Shown piece by piece: positions 25,701 to 39,854 of a stretch of 64,000 nt of DNA. The notes beneath the pieces were generated by a model. It was not told where the DNA came from. It searched no databases and saw nothing but the letters and a program-made list of their open reading frames with translations. The DNA comes from Proteromonas lacertae (Eukaryota; Sar; Bigyra; Opalinata; Proteromonadidae), in assembly GCA_002245135.1 (NCBI GenBank), contig NGBS01000618.1, positions 1-64,000 on the forward strand. The letters are read 5' to 3'. Positions within the stretch are counted from its first letter, which is position 1, and every line of letters begins with the position of its first letter. The position numbers and the translations under genes were made by a program.

Positions 25701-28700
25701 TATAAATGGTATATCAGCTGTATTGTAATTCTGAATTGAGCATGATTGTACTGAAGCAGAATCACCAACTGTAACTAATTCTAATCCAATCATAAAAGGA
25801 AATGAATCTTGTGATTCTAATGGTATTGAAGAATTGCTACCAAATAAACATAACTGATGGTATTGGTTCAATTAACATATTGATACTTTTACCTCTCATA
25901 ATCAATTATTAATGTAATGACAATATCCCGTTTATTATTGTCAGTAATTTCAAATATTTTGTTATTTTTCTTAACTTTACCATTTGAATAGATGAACAAT
26001 TCACCTTTATTACTAATTTGATAGATTTCTTTCTCAGTGAAGAAGTTAATATAGCATCTTCCTACATTATTAGATGGAATTGTAATATTATAACAATGTT
26101 GATATGATTGAGGCAATATTGATTTTATCTCAACTTGTTCAAAGAATGGAACATTTACATTCTTTGCTATATTCAGAATTCTTATTACATGATTCTTCAT
26201 CTGGTGCTTCAGTATTAGGTTGTACACGATACACTGTTGATTTATCATTTGATAAAATAATATTATAATTATCATTGTCATGTTCCGCTGACTCATTGAT
26301 TTGAAATTTCACTGGTAAAATGGATTGAGGTGGATCAACCAATGAATTATTATTATTATTATTATTATTATATGTTACACATTCCAACAATATGAATTTC
26401 ATTCCACTACCTCTCGTAACTGATATTGATGGAATGATTCCAACTCCTTTATTAATTGGATATGAATCAATAGATGTAATGAGGAAATTATTTATGCAAA
26501 CTTTCAATTCACCTTTTATCCTATTAATATAGAATTCTAATATGTCATTATCACCTAATTCATGTTTATTATATATTGAAATCATCTTCTTCTTATCATA
26601 ATAAGATATATTCCATTTTAATTCTTCATTTACTCCAATTACTATATTATTCTCACTATTATCAATACTCTTAAATCCAAAAATACATTTTCCTTTCAAC
26701 TCTCTTATACAAATTGTATATTTTATTATATCATCATATGAAGGTTTAGTGTAATTCAATACTGATAGATTATTACTAATACATTCATATATAAAACTAT
26801 TACCATTATAACTATTGTTATTACTGATATTCCAATTATTGCTAAACTCTGTACCTTCACATGTAAAATACCCTATCTGTTGAATATCACTATCTTCATG
26901 ATATTTAATATTGATTATTGAATCATAATATTCCTTTGCGATTGGCTCCATCTCTTTATATTCATTCTTACACTCACATAGAGTAGTATAGATTGTATGT
27001 AAATATTGAATATTGACATTCTCATAAGGTAATGGTAAATTAGTGATAAATGAACATGTGGTATAGTGTAAATAGTTCTTCATTTTGATTGGATATTCTT
27101 TACATTCTTTAATATTTAATGATTGAACTGTACAGAAATTAGATAAACACTCTAAATACTTATCAAGACTTTTAGTTGGTGGAATTATACTATACTCAAA
27201 TCTTTGAATAAAGAATAATAAATGGAAGAATAAACTAGACTGTATGTCTCTTATATTACTAATTGATTTTGATTGGATGAAATTGTGGTAAATTCCTTCA
27301 AAATCAACTTCAATAAACCATTGAGCATTAACTAAATAATCAAATATTATCTCAATAAAATTATATAACAATGTTATTGTTGATTCATCTTTATCTATAC
27401 TCATTAACAATTGATTTACTCCATTATAATCTATCCAATGAGATACAAAGGTTAATAACAAGTCGATAGACTTTTTATATTCTTCATTAATATTACCTTC
27501 GTTACTTAATACTAATTTCAATGTATGAATACAGAAATTTAACGGATTTTGATTGGATATAAAATCTACACTTCCTTTAATGCAATCTATTAATTCATTA
27601 TTGATAAATGGATAGATTTCATTGTTATTATTCAACAATATAAACAATATATTATCTATCTTTAAGAATAATTCATAATATTCCTCTTCTTGGAGAGATT
27701 GAATTGTTGAATTACTTTTCTTATGATTATTATTGCTGTTGTTACTATTATTGTTAATATTATTTATCATATCAGAATAGGATTTATAGAATTGACATAT
27801 ATTCTTAAGTATTGATATAAATCTAGTTTCATTTTTAGATACATCATTTCTTTTATTCTCATTATCATTATTTACCATATTTAACATTTCATATAATATT
27901 TTCAAAGTATTTAAATCTGTTTTTAACAAGAATGTATCACTATCATCTACATTTTTACATAATTTTATATGACTAAACAAATAGTTTATTAAATCATCAC
28001 TATTCTGTATTTTACTAAAGAACATATCATTTCTTTCTTGACAAAATGCACAAACTATTGAATCAAATGGATTGATAAAACTACAGTTAGGACATTTATA
28101 ATAAAAGTTACCTTCAATTTCATCTTCATCAACGTTTACTTCATATTGTAATTTATCATCATGAAAATATAATATCTTTTCTAATAGCATATTATTTGGA
28201 TTTATATCTTCTTTAGTCTTTGCTTCTGTATTTGCTGTTGCTGTTGTTGAAGAAGAAGAAGAAGATGATGATATTGGTGATGCTAAAGCAACATATCCTT
28301 CTAATTTATCATCTTTCCAATAACCATAATAATATTTATTAATTCCTTTCAATTTAGCAACGCCAGCACCATATTTCTTCTTATTACGTAATTGACCAGT
28401 CCAATTTTCTCTTATTTCTTCATTCTTTACATCATAATTCAATGTTGTTATTCCCGTTACTGGTGATTCACATGTTATTGATCTTATTTCGATTTTTCTT
28501 GTTTTACCATAGAAACAGACTGCTGGATAAACAGTTGGATATAAATCTACAAATCCAATAGCTGGTTCACTATTATTTACTGAAAAATATAATTTCTTAG
28601 CATCCATATCAAAAGTAACATTTACTACATCATTCGAATGTATTTTACTTATCTTATCTTGATGATTTCTTCCGTATAATGAACCATTATAACTTCTTAA

Positions 28701-30368
28701 CATCATCAATTCTTCACAATCATTATATTTACCATTAGATGGAGGCCATTTAGCACAACCAAAGGCAGTACATTCATCACCCATTGTATCTTCTAATAAT
28801 ACGAATTGTACAAGCCATTTACCACTACTGATTGGGAAATCAATTGCTACACATGAACTTTCACTTGAATTAGATGTTGCTACATGATTATTTTGACTAA
28901 ACTCTACATCAGCACCAACTACATACCTTTCAGAGAAGCACGCATCTAATATCTTTGGACCATCGATTGGTTCAATATCTTCAAGTATCGTTGAACATAA
29001 TCTCTTAAAATAAGGTTTACATTCACCATATAGATTATCACCATTCTATTTATTATTAATATAATAATATCTATATTTTATACTTTCATTAATTCCTCAA
29101 TCAATTGTAACAGTATTGCTGAATTACCACTTACTTGAGCTAATACACATAATGTATTTATTGAATCACATTTCAACTCATCAAATCCAAGACAATAAAT
29201 GAGAAATTTACTGATATGACTAAATAAACTGGAAGGATCACAGGAATATTTTGATTTACTGGATTGATATAATAATAAACTATCTATTTTATATTCATCT
29301 GAACAATCGATTGTTATATCTATTTCACTTACAAAACTATTGATTAATATCTTTTGACAGATATTATTTCTCTTTATTATATCACTTTCTGGTTCAATTC
29401 GAATTGATTCTTTCTTATTTTTATTATTGGTTATTATGACTATTACTACTTCAGGTATTTTACTCCATTTTATTTCTAATGATGAGATTTTCTCTTTTTC
29501 ATTATAACAGATTCTTAATTTTGTATTTCTGTTGATTATATTTTGTTCTAAATCATTTATACAACTCAATTCTTCGTTTGTTTCACTTTGATAATGTAAT
29601 TCATAATCTGATTTTCCTATTAATGTCTCTGAAGGTATTGCTGAGATTTCTAATTCATTTAATAAGGAATAATCTTTGTATATCTTTAATAAATCCAATA
29701 AATGGTTAATTATTGGTTTTAACAACTTTTGATCACAATTCAGATTGTCGATTATTGTTTGAAAACTTCTATAAACAATAAATTGATGTAAGTATAGGAA
29801 ATATACATCAAACAAAGTCGATGAACTGGGAAATTCTGTGAATCTGGAATATGAATATATCTCAAAGCATCATTTTCATCCTATTATATTATTAATACAT
29901 TTAATACATTCATATTCTTAGAATAGCATTTAGCTGCACTACATCTCAACAAAAAACCTAATTCCTCTTTACTTATTGTTGATATATCATCATCCTATTA
30001 TAAATTAAATAGACAATATTACGTATATACTTCATATAGAGTATTTCTAACTGCATTACAATAATTGTGGTAGAAATCGATTGTACTATCCAAATCAAGT
30101 TGATACGATTTTATATTCTCTATCTCTTCATAAACTTTCACAGTGGGATGACATATTATGCTCTCTATAATTGAAGTTGAATTACTGCCATTCAGTATCT
30201 ATATGCAGATTAGTCATATTAAAAATATACTTCATGTTTCAATTCCGTGGATTCTACATATTCTTTCCATCCACAACCATATTTACAGGGAGCTCCACAT
30301 TTTCTACATAAATCTCCTCCACTATGCAGATATGGTAATAAATTAAGCACAAATGTGCTTTTCTCCAT
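19778..30368 (-). CDS. Giant SPRY / RanBP2-finger / HECT-type E3 ligase-like protein lacking the C-lobe
   Basis: Eleven exons join in frame (30368-30231, 30198-30031, 29994-29908, 29880-29807, 29768-29084, 29045-26189, 26166-25893, 25836-22748, 22703-21617, 21574-21295, 21253-19778), giving about 3,404 residues. Introns are 22-56 nt. Domains in order: a short Cys-rich start (about residues 20-35), a SPRY domain (about 420-560), a MORN-like GYWKDDKLEGYV segment (about 620), a RanBP2-type finger CPNC...CAFC (about 700-720), a second beta-rich region (about 1115-1290), acidic low-complexity stretches, and a HECT N-lobe at the C-terminus (GVLIGLILESVSFDIL, then FWKLLFNDSLSVEDIDVDIL, about 3300-3350). 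HECT ligases pass ubiquitin through a cysteine in the C-lobe. Here the frame stops at the end of the N-lobe, and no C-lobe is seen downstream. It may be a catalytically dead scaffold or a truncated gene. Confidence 0.75.
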
Positions 30369-30631
30369 TTATTATATTCGAATCTAAAAAATAAAAGCAA
30401 GAATAAATTAATTAAATTTCAGCGAAAAAAGTGGGTTTATTTTTTGGAATAGATACTTTTTTCTTTATTTTGGACTATATAATCATCAAATAGAATAATT
30501 TCCTTGAAAATTCATTTAAACATATAAAATATTATTGATACAAACAAAGAACCAGCAATATACAATAAAATGAAAATAATTAAGAAAAATAACAACTCTT
30601 TACACTATATATATTCATTATTTTTCATTTT

Positions 30632-32904
30632 TCAAGAGAGTTTAGATAGTCGAGATATTTTATTTTTAATCTGAGATGAAAGACCATTTAATTCATATCT
30701 CTTTACTATTGGAGCAGCTAAATAAAATATAATAATCATTATAATAAATACTTTCAATCATTGAATCGAGAAGATCTTTCATACTTCGATAATAAGATTG
30801 AACTGAAGGATTATTATCTCTTTCAAACTGTAAAGCTGTTTCATACATTCGAATTATATCATCTCGAACTATTTTATTCTATATACATTTAGAATAACAA
30901 TTAATATATATCATACATTTATATAATTTAATATTCTTATCACGTTGTCATGATCTATTGATAATCCTATATTTATATTAACTATATTTCTTGGTTTTAA
31001 TGATGGAGATATTATTTTACTAGTTACTCTATCTTCTAATTCTGGATTTGGGATTTTATATTCTTCTTCATCTTCATTATTATTATTATTATTATCTTTT
31101 GATGATTTTATTTGTTGTTTTATATCATCAGGAACAAATGTTGAATCATAAGATGGAGGGTGTTGTGTAGATAATGGATCAGAAAATGGAACTTCGATTG
31201 TTGATGAAGCTGACGATGGTAAAAAGATCATATTATCAGAGGAGGAGGATGAATCTTCAGGAATTGGAGGAGGTAATTTGGAGGATTTATCTGAATGGAT
31301 TAAAGAAGGAGGAGATGGTTCATCACTTTTTATAGCTTTAGATGCATATAATAATGCTGGAGATTGTGAAGCAAGTGGATCAGTTGGGATTTGAAATTCT
31401 TCACTATCCTCTAATACAGTTGATGGAATATTCTCTGGTTTATCTAAATTTATATCTGATGGATTATATGTTGATTCAAATGTTGATGAAGATGATGATT
31501 TTATTGGATCTTGAATATCTGAAGGAAGAAATGTTCCATCTTTTATTGTTGAATTTCCACCAGCTAATGGATCTAATAATAATGTGTTAGATTTATCACC
31601 TTCATTGCTATTACTATTTGATGCTAGTGGATCTAATAATGAATTATCTTCATCATCATCTTCATCTTTTTCTTCTTCTTCCTTTTTTTCTTTCAAAGGA
31701 TCTTCTAATGGATCAATCATTAATGGAGAATCAGAATTCATACTACCTACCAATGGATCTATTAGAAAATCAGAATTAGATGATGTTGTCATTGGAGAAC
31801 TTTCATCACTTCTCTTTTTATACATTTCTTCTATTGCATTGGGATTGGATATACTTCTAGTTATTGTATTTTTGTTTGGTTGCAGTTTTAAATGGCTTGG
31901 TTCAGTTTTTACTTCAACATCTCTTCCACTTTTAGATCGATTTCTATTCTTACTACTTGATACTATCATATCAGATGTTGACGATTGTATTTGAGTTGAT
32001 AATGGATAATTCTTCTTTCGATGATGATGATGATGGTGTTTATCATCACTATCACCACTTCCTACACTTTCACTGTGTTTTATTTTTAAATCTTCAATTT
32101 GTAAACTACTACATCTAATGTGAGGCATTGCACTACTATTATTGTTAGTAGGAGTTGTTTTATTTGAATCATTTGAATAAATACTGTCATTACTAGCTGT
32201 TATATCTATTCCTGTTAAACTACATGATAATCTTTTATTTTCTATTGTTGCAATTGGCTTCTTACGATCTTCAACAGGTTCTGGAGTTGATACATTGCTT
32301 TTATATTTCATATCCATAACTGATATGTCAAATTTAAAGATTATTGGAGGTAATTGTATTAATGGATCTAATTTACATGCTTCTTTTCTTAAAGTTTCTA
32401 ATCCTTCTTCATAACTTAGCTATAATAATATATACAAATAATCTATACTTTATTTCTTTCATCAAAGTCGATTTGGTATAAAACTTCATATAAATGAGAT
32501 ATTTCTACTAGTTTCTTTGCTTTTGACTATTTCTTTATAAGATAATAAATATACCTGTGATGATTTTAAACTAAAAAAACTCTTCAAAGATTCAGTAACT
32601 GAGTTTATTCCATTCTTTAAACCATCTACACATTCATTATATGGTGGATGGTGTTGTGAAGCATAAAAACACGTTAATTCTTGTAAATATCCATCAATCT
32701 AAATAAAGAGACAAAAATATACTTTTGGTGATTTAGGAGTGTCTTTTAATATTTTTAATAAATATAACATAATTGAGTGACTAATTCTTTTATCCTTTTT
32801 ATATGCCTTTACTAGTTTTATGTAAGGATTAATAAAACTAATCTCACCTGGTGGATTTTCCTATGTTCAATATATACAATATAAGATACTAGTGTCTTAT
32901 TCAT
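30632..32904 (-). CDS. Protein with repeated DPL motifs, unknown family (670 aa)
   Basis: Six exons join in frame: 32904-32890 (only five codons), 32860-32723, 32698-32555, 32419-30917, 30878-30752 and 30717-30632. Introns are 24-38 nt except one of 135 nt (32554-32420), the longest traced intron in this part. The N-terminal 150 residues and the last 75 look folded and helical. The middle is disordered and rich in Ser, Asp, Pro and Asn. It carries at least eight DPL or DPI motifs (LIDPLVG, MIDPLEDPL, LLDPLAS, LLDPLAG, TDPLAS, FSDPLST). Repeated short Asp-Pro motifs are typical of tails that bind clathrin-adaptor ear domains, so a trafficking role is possible, but this is inference. A His run lies near residue 240. 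Confidence 0.75.
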
Positions 32905-33230
32905 TCCTAAATATTCTCTTTAATAAATTAACACTACTTAAAACAGAATATCGAAAAACAAAAATCAGATTCTCGAACTTAAGCTTGACTTAAGTATTTT
33001 TTCAATTTCAAAAATATGTTAGTGTTAATGTGGTTGTTTAACTTCATTCTCATCAGCTTAATGACAATTATGTGGTTTTAAGATGGATTATGATCGTATA
33101 ACGTAAATGAGTAGATGTAATTGAAATCGTTTAGTATTATCACCACAAACATGGTAGAAAAGAAAATATCAGTATTATCAATTAATTTTAACAGAATATA
33201 TGTATTTCAAATAATAAAAAATATATAAAT
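32905..33230. other. Intergenic spacer
   Basis: Noncoding AT-rich DNA between two minus-strand genes. No repeat or RNA gene was recognised. Confidence 0.45.
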
Positions 33231-35492
33231 TTACTTGGATGATTGTTTCTGAGTTTCTTCTTCATGTATCTTCACTTTCAAACTCTTGATTTCATCTTCA
33301 TTCACTGTTACTTTCTTACCTTCTTCAATATACGAAGGAATTGTCTCAGCCATATTAATCTGTTTCAAATATCTATTTCTATAATACAATACTATATTTG
33401 AATATTTTCCAGCTTTCTGAGCTATCTCCATTGCATGTTCCCATCTAAATAATCGAATATTCATCTTAATAGCTCTATAAGTCAATGGAGGATAATGTTG
33501 TAATAACATAGCTTCAGCTTCTTCTGGTCTTCTTTGATATAAGGATAATTCAGCATTCTTTACTGTATCATTTGGTAAATTCATTATATATAATATATAA
33601 CTCTGTTTAGCTACTTCACCAAGGCAAGCTAAAGCTTGTTCTGCTCTATTTAATTGATTATTACCAATTGCCATTGCAGCTAAAGTAGCCCATAATGCTT
33701 CTGACTCTACAAATCGACATAATCTAATTGCACCATCCCATTTACCTGTTACTATTAAATCATACAATATAGCAGGATAAGGTGAAACACTTGTAGATAT
33801 TAAACCGCCATTTTGATTCTTTATTGTTAATTGATTACCAGTAAATGAATATATTTCAGGTGATTTTCCTAGATATATATCATATCTTGTTTCTATTGTT
33901 TTCTCTAATAGATCTTTATCAATATAAATAATCTTTGGATAATAGAAACTTTCTATTTTACCATCACTTAAAGCAATCAACATATTACTGTTAGTTGCCC
34001 AACTTATACTATCAACCATTGATAATAGTTTAAATGGTTTATTCTTACTAATATTAGATATATATAATTCTCTATTTACATCTATATAAGCTATCATTCT
34101 TTCTTTATCTTTCCATTGACTTAATGCTATTTCTTCTATATTATGAGGATGAAATAAACCATTTCCTAAAGGTTTACCACTACTTACATCAAAGAAACGA
34201 ATAGTTTTATTATCACTTCGATCTATTACACCTAATATATCAGAACTCAAACTGATTGTCTTATTATTTAAGAATTGAGTTTGTAATCCTTTAAATCTAG
34301 GTGAAGATGTTACTCTTCCTTCATAACTCATTATTTGAATACCATTTGTATTATCTACTAACACAAAACTAGTCTCACCAGGTATAATTAAACTACAACT
34401 GTATCTCAAATCAAATGAATGAGGAGAAGTCCAATTACCACATTCATATATAAAACATTGAGTTGATGTTGCTACAACTAAATGATCATAACTCATTGCC
34501 ATTTCCACTATTCTATCACGATATTCCAATTCTTCTTTACTACCATTATTACTATCAATTATTTGAATTGTTCTACTATCTGTTTCTTCTACTGTTAAGG
34601 ATTTCCATTGTAATTTTCTTCCAATTGCATATGCTACAAGCATTGAACCTGTACCACAAGCACAACCTAATACAGTACCATCTGTACTCCAGCACATATC
34701 AAAGGGAGATCCATCTTCTATTGCTTGTCTTGCACTACAGAATCCATTATGTTCACATAATCTCAATGAACCAAAACAACCAACTACAAATTGATCACCT
34801 GATGGTTTCCAAGATACTGATGTGATTACATTGTCTACTAAAGAACTTTGATATAATAATCGACCATATGGATCCCATATCTTATATCTACAATCTTCAC
34901 CACCTGAGATTATTAGATTATTTACTGAATTCCAGTCAACTTTCATTATTACGCCATCATGAGCTTTCCAACGTAATTGTCTAGCTGCATTTTGTAAACC
35001 TTTGATTAATAAATCTTTTCCTGAAGCAATAACCATTTGATCTCCATCTCCACCCCAAGAGAAGGAATATACTGAATTGGGTAATTGTGCTATTACTGCT
35101 CTTGCCATACCTGTTTTTGACCATGCTTTTACTTGACCATCTTCACCACAAGACACAATTGCTCCTCCATCCATACTCCACTTTACATTAATAACAGCTC
35201 CACGATGTGCATCTACTTTCTTTTCCTCTCTACCACTTTTGTTTACTATTCTGTAAGTACCATCAGTACAACCGACTAAAAATATGTCTGAAGAGCTAGC
35301 TCCATGTGTTGGATACCAATCAATTGATGTGATACAACTATCTAAACTACAAACTGATCCTAAGTTTTGACCATCAATATCCCAACGATATATTGTTTGA
35401 TCATCAGAACCTGTGTAATATTCATTTGATGGGCTGAAACAGATTGCTGTTGCCATATCTGTATGGCATCTCTTACCTTTTCTAACATTCAT
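33231..35492 (-). CDS. IFT80: Intraflagellar transport protein 80 (IFT-B)
   Basis: A single uninterrupted frame of 753 residues, close to the 777 of human IFT80. The first half is two WD40 propellers, with blades such as GCTDGTYRIVNKSGREEK, HRGAVINVKWSMDGGAIVSC, GEDGQVKAWSKTGM, WKAHDGVIMKVDWNSVNNL and GGEDCRYKIWDPYGRLLY. These match the family almost blade for blade. The C-terminal third is alpha-solenoid (SKWEDAVRLCRF-like segment at about 33720, then MWATLAAMAIGN-like and NWERA-like helices). IFT80 is a peripheral subunit of the IFT-B complex, which carries cargo to the ciliary tip. Its presence shows that the organism builds a cilium or flagellum. It is the only long intronless host gene in the window. 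Confidence 0.97.
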   Translation of the reverse strand: MNVRKGKRCHTDMATAICFSPSNEYYTGSDDQTIYRWDIDGQNLGSVCSLDSCITSIDWYPTHGASSSDIFLVGCTDGTYRIVNKSGREEKKVDAHRGAVINVKWSMDGGAIVSCGEDGQVKAWSKTGMARAVIAQLPNSVYSFSWGGDGDQMVIASGKDLLIKGLQNAARQLRWKAHDGVIMKVDWNSVNNLIISGGEDCRYKIWDPYGRLLYQSSLVDNVITSVSWKPSGDQFVVGCFGSLRLCEHNGFCSARQAIEDGSPFDMCWSTDGTVLGCACGTGSMLVAYAIGRKLQWKSLTVEETDSRTIQIIDSNNGSKEELEYRDRIVEMAMSYDHLVVATSTQCFIYECGNWTSPHSFDLRYSCSLIIPGETSFVLVDNTNGIQIMSYEGRVTSSPRFKGLQTQFLNNKTISLSSDILGVIDRSDNKTIRFFDVSSGKPLGNGLFHPHNIEEIALSQWKDKERMIAYIDVNRELYISNISKNKPFKLLSMVDSISWATNSNMLIALSDGKIESFYYPKIIYIDKDLLEKTIETRYDIYLGKSPEIYSFTGNQLTIKNQNGGLISTSVSPYPAILYDLIVTGKWDGAIRLCRFVESEALWATLAAMAIGNNQLNRAEQALACLGEVAKQSYILYIMNLPNDTVKNAELSLYQRRPEEAEAMLLQHYPPLTYRAIKMNIRLFRWEHAMEIAQKAGKYSNIVLYYRNRYLKQINMAETIPSYIEEGKKVTVNEDEIKSLKVKIHEEETQKQSSK

Positions 35493-35758
35493 TATTACTT
35501 TTAAAAAATCAAAATAGATTAGGCTTAAACTAATAAGAATGAATATAAAAATAAGCCTCGAGCGTTTTTTGAATTTTGAATTTTAAAGCTGTTTTTCTCT
35601 TGTTGTAAACCATATTGAACCGTGTTTTATATTTTTATGGACAATATAAGATGAAACAGAGGTATAATTGAGTAAAAATTAGTGGAATAAGAAGAAATGT
35701 GAGATAGTACAATTACTACCCAAAAAATGTTATTAAGCGATAGAAGCAGTTATTATAA

Positions 35759-36909
35759 TTAAATTTCACTAAAAATGTTGATGTTATGGTTTGGATGTGA
35801 CATTTTCATTCCTTGTACTAACTCCAACTTGTTTATTATTCCATTATTACGATTAATCCATAATTTATCAAGTAATGGACAACTACATAAAGAAGTTTTC
35901 ATGAATGCTGACACATTATCTGTAATTTTGTTTTCTTGAAGATTTAGAGTTAATAGATTGGGTATACAGTAGCAATTCTCACAAAATATTTCAACGTCAT
36001 CGTCTTCTAAATCACATTCTAGAAAAATATAGGTTATATGTAGTATAATACTTCTCAAATCAAGATACATAAGATTTGAAATGTTTGAAAGACTAGCGCT
36101 TAAATATTTAATACCTCCAGATAAGTTATTATTGCTTAATCCTAACATTTTCAAAGATGGAATATATTTGAAATCTTTTGACAATTCTCTTAAGCCAAGT
36201 GATGTAATCTTATTGTTAGAAAGCCACAGATTTTGTAGATTTGGTAAGTATTGAAATAGACATAATGAATTGAAGCATATTTCATTTGTTAGATTGTTAC
36301 TTTGTAAGTCTAAATAGGTAAGATTTCTAAAATGAGATAATCTATAACACAAATAATCCACTCCTTTCTTTCCAATTTTTTCTATTTAAAAAGTAGTTAT
36401 ATATTATACTACCACTAAATATCATTTCGTTACAACAATTATCAATAACATTTACTATATACAAACTATAAAAAATAGTATTATATACTCTTTTTCTTAT
36501 TAAAGAATTTACTCTCTAACAATAACTGGAACATTCTTTCATTTTCATAGCAATCCCATTGATGTGGTTCTACATTCTTTAATATTTCTTCTTCTATAGT
36601 ATCGTTATTGTCATTTAACATTATTTTTTCTTCATAATCATTATTGATTATTCTGATTACTTCATTCTCTGAAAGATTGTATAATTGATATAATGTATTT
36701 TGATTAATGATATTTCTTTCTTTCTTTTCTAAGGCTATAACGTTTTCATTTTCACTATTAACTGTTATATTAATTCTCATTAGCGCCGAGAGATGTAATT
36801 TATTCAACAGTTTTACAAATTCGATTAAGCATAGCAATTTACTGTGTTTATTAACTACTCCTTTAATTGAGTTGAAGTTGATGGTATTAAAATCATTGTT
36901 CTGTTGCAT
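35759..36909 (-). CDS. Leucine-rich-repeat protein (336 aa)
   Basis: Exons 36909-36489, 36381-36052 and 36018-35759 join in frame, with introns of 107 and 33 nt. The 33-nt intron (36051-36019) has no in-frame stop, so both spliced and unspliced forms stay open. Splicing restores the repeat pattern YLDLRKCDLEDDDVEIF. Residues about 145-320 hold five or more LRRs of the LxxLxLxxN(x)L kind (NLTYLDLQSNNLTN, NLQNLWLSNNKITS, SLKMLGLSNNNLSG, NLLTLNLQENKITD). The ribonuclease-inhibitor-like spacing of about 28 suggests a cytosolic protein. The N-terminal 140 residues are helical, with a QWDCYENERMF segment, and are not recognised. No signal peptide or membrane segment is seen. Confidence 0.8.
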
Positions 36910-37033
36910 TGTACAGGATAAATAATTTTTTATAAATGATAGTTAATCTTTTCAGCTTTATAATCAAAAAATAAATATTCTGAAACGAATAGATTTTTGA
37001 AACAAATTTCAAAAATTAATTAGATTAATAAAG

Positions 37034-39809
37034 ATGGAGATAGATGGAGAAACCTATAACAGTAATAATGAGCAAGAGTATAACGACAAAGTCTACTTTT
37101 ATTCAATAGATATTCAACTTATCCGTTGATCACACTTGAAAGACCACTTAACCGTATGGGTTATTAGAATATCATTTTTTTATTTAGAATATGCAATCGT
37201 ATCTGTTGCAGCAGAAGGAGGTTCAGATGAAATAATCACTTATATACAGAATAATCAACTAAAGCTGTTAGTTATTCCATTTACTAAGAATAATGACATA
37301 TTATTATCAAAGAAATCCTCTTATGCAATTAATTTGTCATCTGAAGTAACAGTATAATCTTGTTTTATTAACTATAAATTATAGAAAATAGAATGGGATG
37401 AATCAGGTATTTATTGCTTAATTGGTGATAAAAGCGGTTGTTTGACTATAATTGACAAAAATGGAAGAATTATAACTTCTTATCATATTAAATTGAATTG
37501 GTATATAATATATTATTTATAATAATTAGTGAAATAATCGATATAAAACTAGTTAAGGTAAATGAAGAAGTATTAATATTTGCAATCCTATCAGATTTGT
37601 CATTATATGTACTGAAAGGGTTTAACCAAATAAATAACATGATATCAGGTGAAAAAATCAAATTTGAAGAAGAAAGTTTTAAAGTATCAGATGAATTTAC
37701 AACTATTGAAAATATGGTGGTGAGGATAGTGAATAGCGAAATTGTTGTATTAATAAATGGAGAAGGAGAATATAAAATAGGATTATATCTATATACTCAA
37801 AGTCAACTTTGTTTTTATAATGGAATTAATAGTGAGTTAATAGAATCAAAAGTTTTATCTGTTTCAATCTCAAATAATAGTAAATTCATTTATATCCTTG
37901 TAAATTCTGGAATATTATATTTATATGATATATATACATTATTGTATATGTATGAATGGAAGTATAATAATTATATATCATTTATATTTTCAATTTAGCA
38001 CTTCATTTACTTCGTTTCATATAATGCCAGATAGTAGTGATGAAAATCTATTTATGGCTAAAGATAAGGTATTATAAAAGAATAATTATATATATATATA
38101 TATTATAAATAGTCATCAGTTATAATTGGAACAATAAATGGAATGAAATTAATAACAAAAATATGTTATAATAACTATATAAATTACTTTACACCATCAT
38201 TTTCGAATAATAATCATTATTATATTTGGAGTATTGATTCATTAGGAGCCTATAACATTAACGTTTGTTATGAAACAAATCCATTACAAAGAATAAAAGT
38301 AAAATTCATTGTGTTTATGATATAAAATATATATAGATTCTATTACGTCAAGGAAATGAATTACTTTCATTTCAATTATCAGAAGAGAATAACATTCCAA
38401 AGGAAATAGTGTATAGATGTTATGCTGAAATAACCAAAGAGAAGATAGAAAATAATCAAGAGAGTATAATATTCCAATTAATTATAAACTGTTTGTAGAA
38501 TATGATGATAATAAAGTGAAGAATATATTGAATCAATTAACTGATATTGAATATGTCATAGACTATTGTATTAATGTATATATACATATAATATTCTTTA
38601 TGCTATTATTCTCTTGTATAGATAATACTGCCAGTCAGAAAAGACACTGAAAGTATGTTATATTATGCATCTGAAAGATGGACTTCCTTCCAAAACAAAG
38701 AAAAAGATATACAATATTATGATATTAAAACAAAGTTAGAAATATCATTTTTATAGCAATGCACTGTGTTTTAGTTTAATTAACCGTATATTTTTAATCG
38801 ACTTTAGTAAGATGGGGAACTTATTATATTCTATCTGATAATGAGATGTTTAGTCCTCAGAATTGGCATATTTTCAATAGTCAAGACATTGAAGAGAAAC
38901 TAATTACATTCATTGAGGAAGGTAATATTAGAAACTCAATACTGATATGGAGAAGACATTTAAAAGAGTTTGAGAATTGTTCAATTCCTGATAATTTTAT
39001 TAATTCAATATTATCATTACTACCGCAGAATATTTCACCAAGTAGTTATAGTTCATGGTTAAAACATGAAGTATTACCTCATATGAATAAAGAAGAAAGA
39101 TATGTATAAATATATATATATAGATAATATTATATGTATAGAACTTTGCTGAATGGGTAATGAATAAAGCAATAACATATTCACAATCATATGATTTTAA
39201 TAATGCTTTATTATTAACTGGAATATTCTATAATAACAACAACAGTAATACTGATATTCATTACTATAAAACAGCTGGTGAAATGATTAGAGATTATAAT
39301 TTATCAACAAACATATCATTCGTAAATCAAGATAATAATGATGGTATAATGTCATGTTATGTTGTTATAGATATTGAACTTCAAATACTCTCACTTCATA
39401 ACACATTGAATGATTTAAATGAATTGAAAAGAAACTATAATATTGTACTTTCTCCTAATAATATATTATCAATTAATGATATTTGTATTGCAATGATTGA
39501 TAGAGTTACTGCGAATGAATTGTTGGTAGATGAAATATCTATTAATATTAAACCATACTGTGAAAAACATGGTTTAAATTATGAAATGATTATGTTAGAT
39601 TATGTTAAACAAATGATATTGAAATCTTCAACTAATTTCATCGTGGAAAGAGGGATTTTGTTGTGTAAAATGATTGAATCTATTGAAATAAAAACTCGTA
39701 TATATGTTGTAGTTAATTGTATATAGAATGTAGTATAATCTTGATTGATAACTACAGCAAACAATATCCATATCTCATTCAACTTCTAATTGAAGATCTT
39801 CAAATATAT

Positions 39810-39854
<45 letters not shown>

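Noticed and set aside
26167-26188. Overlapping frames at 25889-26296 and 26139-28784 as two genes
   Set aside because: A 22-nt intron switches between the two frames, so they are one gene.
29769-29806. An apparent frameshift near the 5' part of the HECT-like gene
   Set aside because: Removing a 38-nt GTAT...TAG intron joins the frames exactly.
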